The position numbers were made by a program, and so were the translations under genes. 7,913 nt of DNA, taken from positions 1 through 7,913 of the forward strand of contig CANQZH010000051.1 of assembly GCA_947628245.1 (NCBI GenBank). Reading direction: 5' to 3'. Below the pieces are notes generated by a model that was not told the DNA's origin, did not search any database, and saw only the letters and a program-made list of their open reading frames with translations. Positions 5,470-7,913 of the stretch are shown here, one piece after another (position 1 is the first letter of the stretch; each line of letters begins with the position of its first letter). The DNA comes from an uncultured Bacilli bacterium. Its GTDB lineage: Bacteria; Bacillota_I; Bacilli_A; RF39; UBA660.

Positions 5470-7913
5470 CCTCTAGCCTCACATTCATCTTTAACTACTT
5501 CATATTTAATTCCTACTATTAAAGAATAATCTAATTTTTTAGTAGCCGCTAAATTACCAATATCCGTATCTACTTGATCATTTAATTCTAACCATTTCCA
5601 TAATAAAGATATTTCACTTTTACCATTACTAGGAATTAATAAAGGAACTTTAATATTTTCTAAATGATTATTTAATACGCGATAACTACGATTATTAGCA
5701 AAATAATATTCATTAACATCTTTTAAAACATATCCCATATTTAAACAACCATTACTAACACATATTGGATAATCTTCTTCTAAAATAATATCAGTAATAT
5801 AAATATCTTTTTTCATATTATTATTAAATGTCATAATATATGAACCTTTAGCTCCGGGATAAACAATTTTATCTATTCCATACATTTTAAAATATTCTTC
5901 ATTATGAAATAAATCAACATCAGTTAAATACATTATTTTTTCTTCTTTTATTTCTTCTACTTTTTCTTCACTATAAAGAGCTTTTAAAACTGTATCTTTA
6001 CTTATTTTAATTTTAGGATTAGATGAATTATAGACATTAACACCATCACTAAAACCAATTAAAGGATAATATTTACAATCTACTTCTTTATAACCTTTAA
6101 AGTATTCCGTTAAATCTAATTCTTCATCTTTAGCTAACGGTAAATAATATTTAGTTGTAAATTCATCAAAATAACCTTCACCACTATCTAATGTTAAAAT
6201 ATACTTTTCTAAAGCGTGAATTTTAATAATAAAATTAATATTTTCACCAATAGCTGTACCATTAACATTTATATCAAAATTACCAGCATTTAAAACTTTA
6301 ATAACTAAATCAATAGAATTAGAACCAGTTACTTTAACAATATCTAAAGAACTTTTATCAAAAGTAAGGTCAATATAAATATCTTCATTATCATTAGAAA
6401 CTAATCTAACACCATAAGAAGTCTCTTCTAATCGAACATTATCAATAAAGAAATTAGTATTTAAGATAATATCTCGATCATTATTAGTACTTAATAAACT
6501 AACATAATATTCATATAAATAACTTTCTAGGTAAAAAGGATTACCCACAAAATTAATTAAGGCTTCATCAGAACTATTGGCATAAGATACTGTAATAGTT
6601 CGTTCTTCACCAAGCATTTTTCTAGATGGTTTTAAAAGAATATTACCTAAATTATTAATAATATATCCATTATAATCAGCAATTTTAAATTTAACATCAT
6701 CTTTATTATATTCACTAGTCTTTAATTTTCTACCATCTTCATATATTTCATACATAATTGGTTTAGCTTCATCAATATCAATAGTATATTTATCAAGCAA
6801 AATATTAATTGTTCTAACTGGTTTATGAATTGTTACTTCATAAGTATTAACCTCTCCAGCTTCACTAGTTACAACAATCTCTAATTTATTATCACCAGCT
6901 ACAAGTGGTAAATCATTAAGATTTTTATAATATTCTCCATTAAATTTATAAGTTACTTTACTTTTTTGATCTTCTAAAGTAGCTTTAAAAGATACTTTAT
7001 CTTTATTATAAGGAACATTTAAAGTATATTTATTTTTATCTTTAGCAAATTCTTCATTTAATTTTAAATTATCTAAAACTTCTAAATTACTTAAATTATT
7101 ATTATGACTTTTAGTTCTTTCAATTATAACAGTATAAACTGTTTTAGAACCATCTTCAGCTGTAAGAATAATTTTAACAATATTTTTGCCAAAATCTAAT
7201 GGTAAATCTTTCAAATCATTAACAACTTTTCCTTTATATTCAAAACTTAATTGAGCTTTATTATCACTTTTTTCATAATAAACATCAATCTTATTAATTG
7301 AAGAGGAAACACTCACTAAATAATCAAAAACATTATGATTAAAATTAGGATTAAGGTTGCCTTTACTAACCCATAAATTAGCTAAATAACTATCATTACT
7401 ACTTGGTTTTGGACTACGCATAATAGTAATTTTATAAGTTTTGGAAGAACCATCAGGCGCAAGAACAAGAATAGTTACTTCATTTTCGCCAACTTTTAAT
7501 TTTAAATCATCTAAAGATCTAACATCTTGATTATTAAAACCATAATATATTTTAGCATTTTCATCACTTAAAACAGCTTTAAAAGATATAGTTTGAACAT
7601 CATAAGAAACACTTAAAAAATATTCTAAAACTTCTTTAGCAAATGAAATATTTCCAATAGAAGAACTTAATGATTTTAAATAACTATCATTACTTAATTC
7701 AGGATTAGTTGAATTATTAGAAGGCTTATTTTCAGGTGAAGATTGATTATTAGAAGAAGATTTAATAACATTTAAATTAAACGTTGCATAATAATCTTTA
7801 CCTTTATAATTAATTTTTAAAGTAATTTTAGTAGACCCAATATTCTTACCAGTAATAATTAAACTTCCATTATTAATAATTACATCACAAATTTTATTAT
7901 CTTCAATTAAAAC
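5466..7913 (-). CDS. Multidomain cadherin-like/Ig-like surface protein with TasA-like C-terminus, 5' end outside window
   Basis: The frame is open from the TGA at 5466-5468 to the window edge (815 codons), so the true N-terminus is missing. An internal ATG at 7421 lies inside a domain and has no ribosome site. In visible numbering, residues 1-50 look like the end of a bacterial Ig-like Big domain (GSLIITGKNIGSTKITLKI). A Ser/Asn/Pro linker covers 51-73. Three cadherin-like beta-sandwich domains follow at about 74-166, 172-267 and 271-366, each with an L-x-x-L start, a Y-x-V-x-V strand, an LP-L-x-x-G-x-N turn and a final K-T-Y-x-I-x-I strand. About 367-456 is another Ig-like segment (TINILLDKYTIDI). 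About 569-648 resembles the InlB B/Listeria-Bacteroides repeat (LTLDSGEGYFDE... to LKALY). An acidic linker (EEKVEEIKEEK) leads to a C-terminal domain (about 662-809) with PGAKGSYIMTFNNN, CVSNGC and WKWLELNDQVDTDIG, a pattern I associate with TasA-like exported proteins. There is no LPXTG motif and no C-terminal membrane segment. Likely a secreted adhesin or matrix scaffold. Confidence 0.88.
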   Translation of the reverse strand, partial: VLIEDNKICDVIINNGSLIITGKNIGSTKITLKINYKGKDYYATFNLNVIKSSSNNQSSPENKPSNNSTNPELSNDSYLKSLSSSIGNISFAKEVLEYFLSVSYDVQTISFKAVLSDENAKIYYGFNNQDVRSLDDLKLKVGENEVTILVLAPDGSSKTYKITIMRSPKPSSNDSYLANLWVSKGNLNPNFNHNVFDYLVSVSSSINKIDVYYEKSDNKAQLSFEYKGKVVNDLKDLPLDFGKNIVKIILTAEDGSKTVYTVIIERTKSHNNNLSNLEVLDNLKLNEEFAKDKNKYTLNVPYNKDKVSFKATLEDQKSKVTYKFNGEYYKNLNDLPLVAGDNKLEIVVTSEAGEVNTYEVTIHKPVRTINILLDKYTIDIDEAKPIMYEIYEDGRKLKTSEYNKDDVKFKIADYNGYIINNLGNILLKPSRKMLGEERTITVSYANSSDEALINFVGNPFYLESYLYEYYVSLLSTNNDRDIILNTNFFIDNVRLEETSYGVRLVSNDNEDIYIDLTFDKSSLDIVKVTGSNSIDLVIKVLNAGNFDINVNGTAIGENINFIIKIHALEKYILTLDSGEGYFDEFTTKYYLPLAKDEELDLTEYFKGYKEVDCKYYPLIGFSDGVNVYNSSNPKIKISKDTVLKALYSEEKVEEIKEEKIMYLTDVDLFHNEEYFKMYGIDKIVYPGAKGSYIMTFNNNMKKDIYITDIILEEDYPICVSNGCLNMGYVLKDVNEYYFANNRSYRVLNNHLENIKVPLLIPSNGKSEISLLWKWLELNDQVDTDIGNLAATKKLDYSLIVGIKYEVVKDECEARG
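6816..7694 (-). repeat. Three tandem cadherin-like beta-sandwich domains
   Basis: Domain 1 is at about 7416-7694, domain 2 at about 7113-7400 and domain 3 at about 6816-7103, a period close to 290-300 nt (97-98 residues). Domains 1 and 2 open with the same SNDSYL; domain 3 opens with NNNLSNL. The shared pattern is an L-x-x-L start, F...Y-x-(V/L)-x-V, a central strand with F/Y-x-F/Y-N/K, then L-x-L-x-x-G-x-N-x-(V/L)-x-I and a Tyr-rich last strand. Protein similarity is clear. DNA identity is mostly lost, so the duplication is old. Confidence 0.8.
7384..7694. repeat. 17-bp direct repeat at the starts of cadherin-like domains 1 and 2
   Basis: The sequence aaataactatcattact occurs at 7384-7400 and at 7678-7694, 294 bp apart, exactly 98 codons. 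On the minus strand it encodes SNDSY plus the next Leu. It is the only long stretch of DNA identity I noticed between the two domains, against otherwise diverged sequence. Confidence 0.75.

Noticed and set aside
5466..5600. LPXTG-type sortase signal at the C-terminus of the adhesin
   Set aside because: No LPXTG-like motif, no hydrophobic segment and no basic end; the protein stops at KDECEARG.
7419..7421. ATG at 7421 as the start of the surface protein (651 residues)
   Set aside because: The frame is open to the window edge. The ATG lies at the end of a cadherin-like domain (TYKITIMR), and no ribosome box precedes it.
1..7913. Mycoplasma-type genetic code, suggested by the very low G+C
   Set aside because: TGA ends two genes at tightly packed boundaries (5466-5468 and 4849-4851), no coding frame has an internal TGA, and Trp uses TGG.
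1..7913. CRISPR array, tRNA, rRNA or mobile element
   Set aside because: No regularly spaced repeats, no cloverleaf or conserved rRNA stretches, and no transposase- or integrase-like protein in any convincing frame.

Overview
The window is about three-quarters A+T by eye, and every gene reads from the minus strand. TGA is used as a stop codon, while Trp is encoded by TGG. Leu is mostly TTA and Arg mostly AGA/CGT. This suggests a low-GC member of the Bacillota with the standard genetic code, such as an uncultured gut Bacilli/RF39- or Erysipelotrichia-like lineage, rather than a true Mycoplasma. That placement is inferred from composition and protein style, not from a marker gene.

There are two transcription blocks, read right to left. 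The first (7913 to about 2463) is a compact secretion and surface operon with four genes. (a) A surface protein, cut at its 5' end by the window edge, has an Ig-like (Big) piece, three tandem cadherin-like beta-sandwich domains, further beta-rich modules and a C-terminal domain resembling TasA/camelysin-type proteins. (b) A SipW/ER-type signal peptidase I with a Ser-His active site and a very lysine-rich tail overlaps it by 4 bp (ATGA). (c) A 195-residue TasA-like protein has a SipW-type N-terminal export segment. (d) A 582-residue exported protein of unknown family follows. The spacing is -4, 5 and about 20 bp, and the block ends in a 9-bp hairpin plus U-tract at 2463-2488. I read it as a dedicated peptidase with its fibre-like or surface substrates.

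The second block (2455 to 1 and beyond) begins at a good sigma-A-like promoter (2427-2455). It encodes LemA and then a DUF2207 (YciQ-like) membrane protein that is cut at its C-terminus by the window edge. A perfect 26-bp palindrome followed by six U residues overlaps the lemA stop codon and sits just before the DUF2207 ribosome binding site. It may attenuate the second gene.

No tRNA, rRNA, CRISPR array, insertion sequence or phage gene was seen. No intergenic gap exceeds 90 bp.
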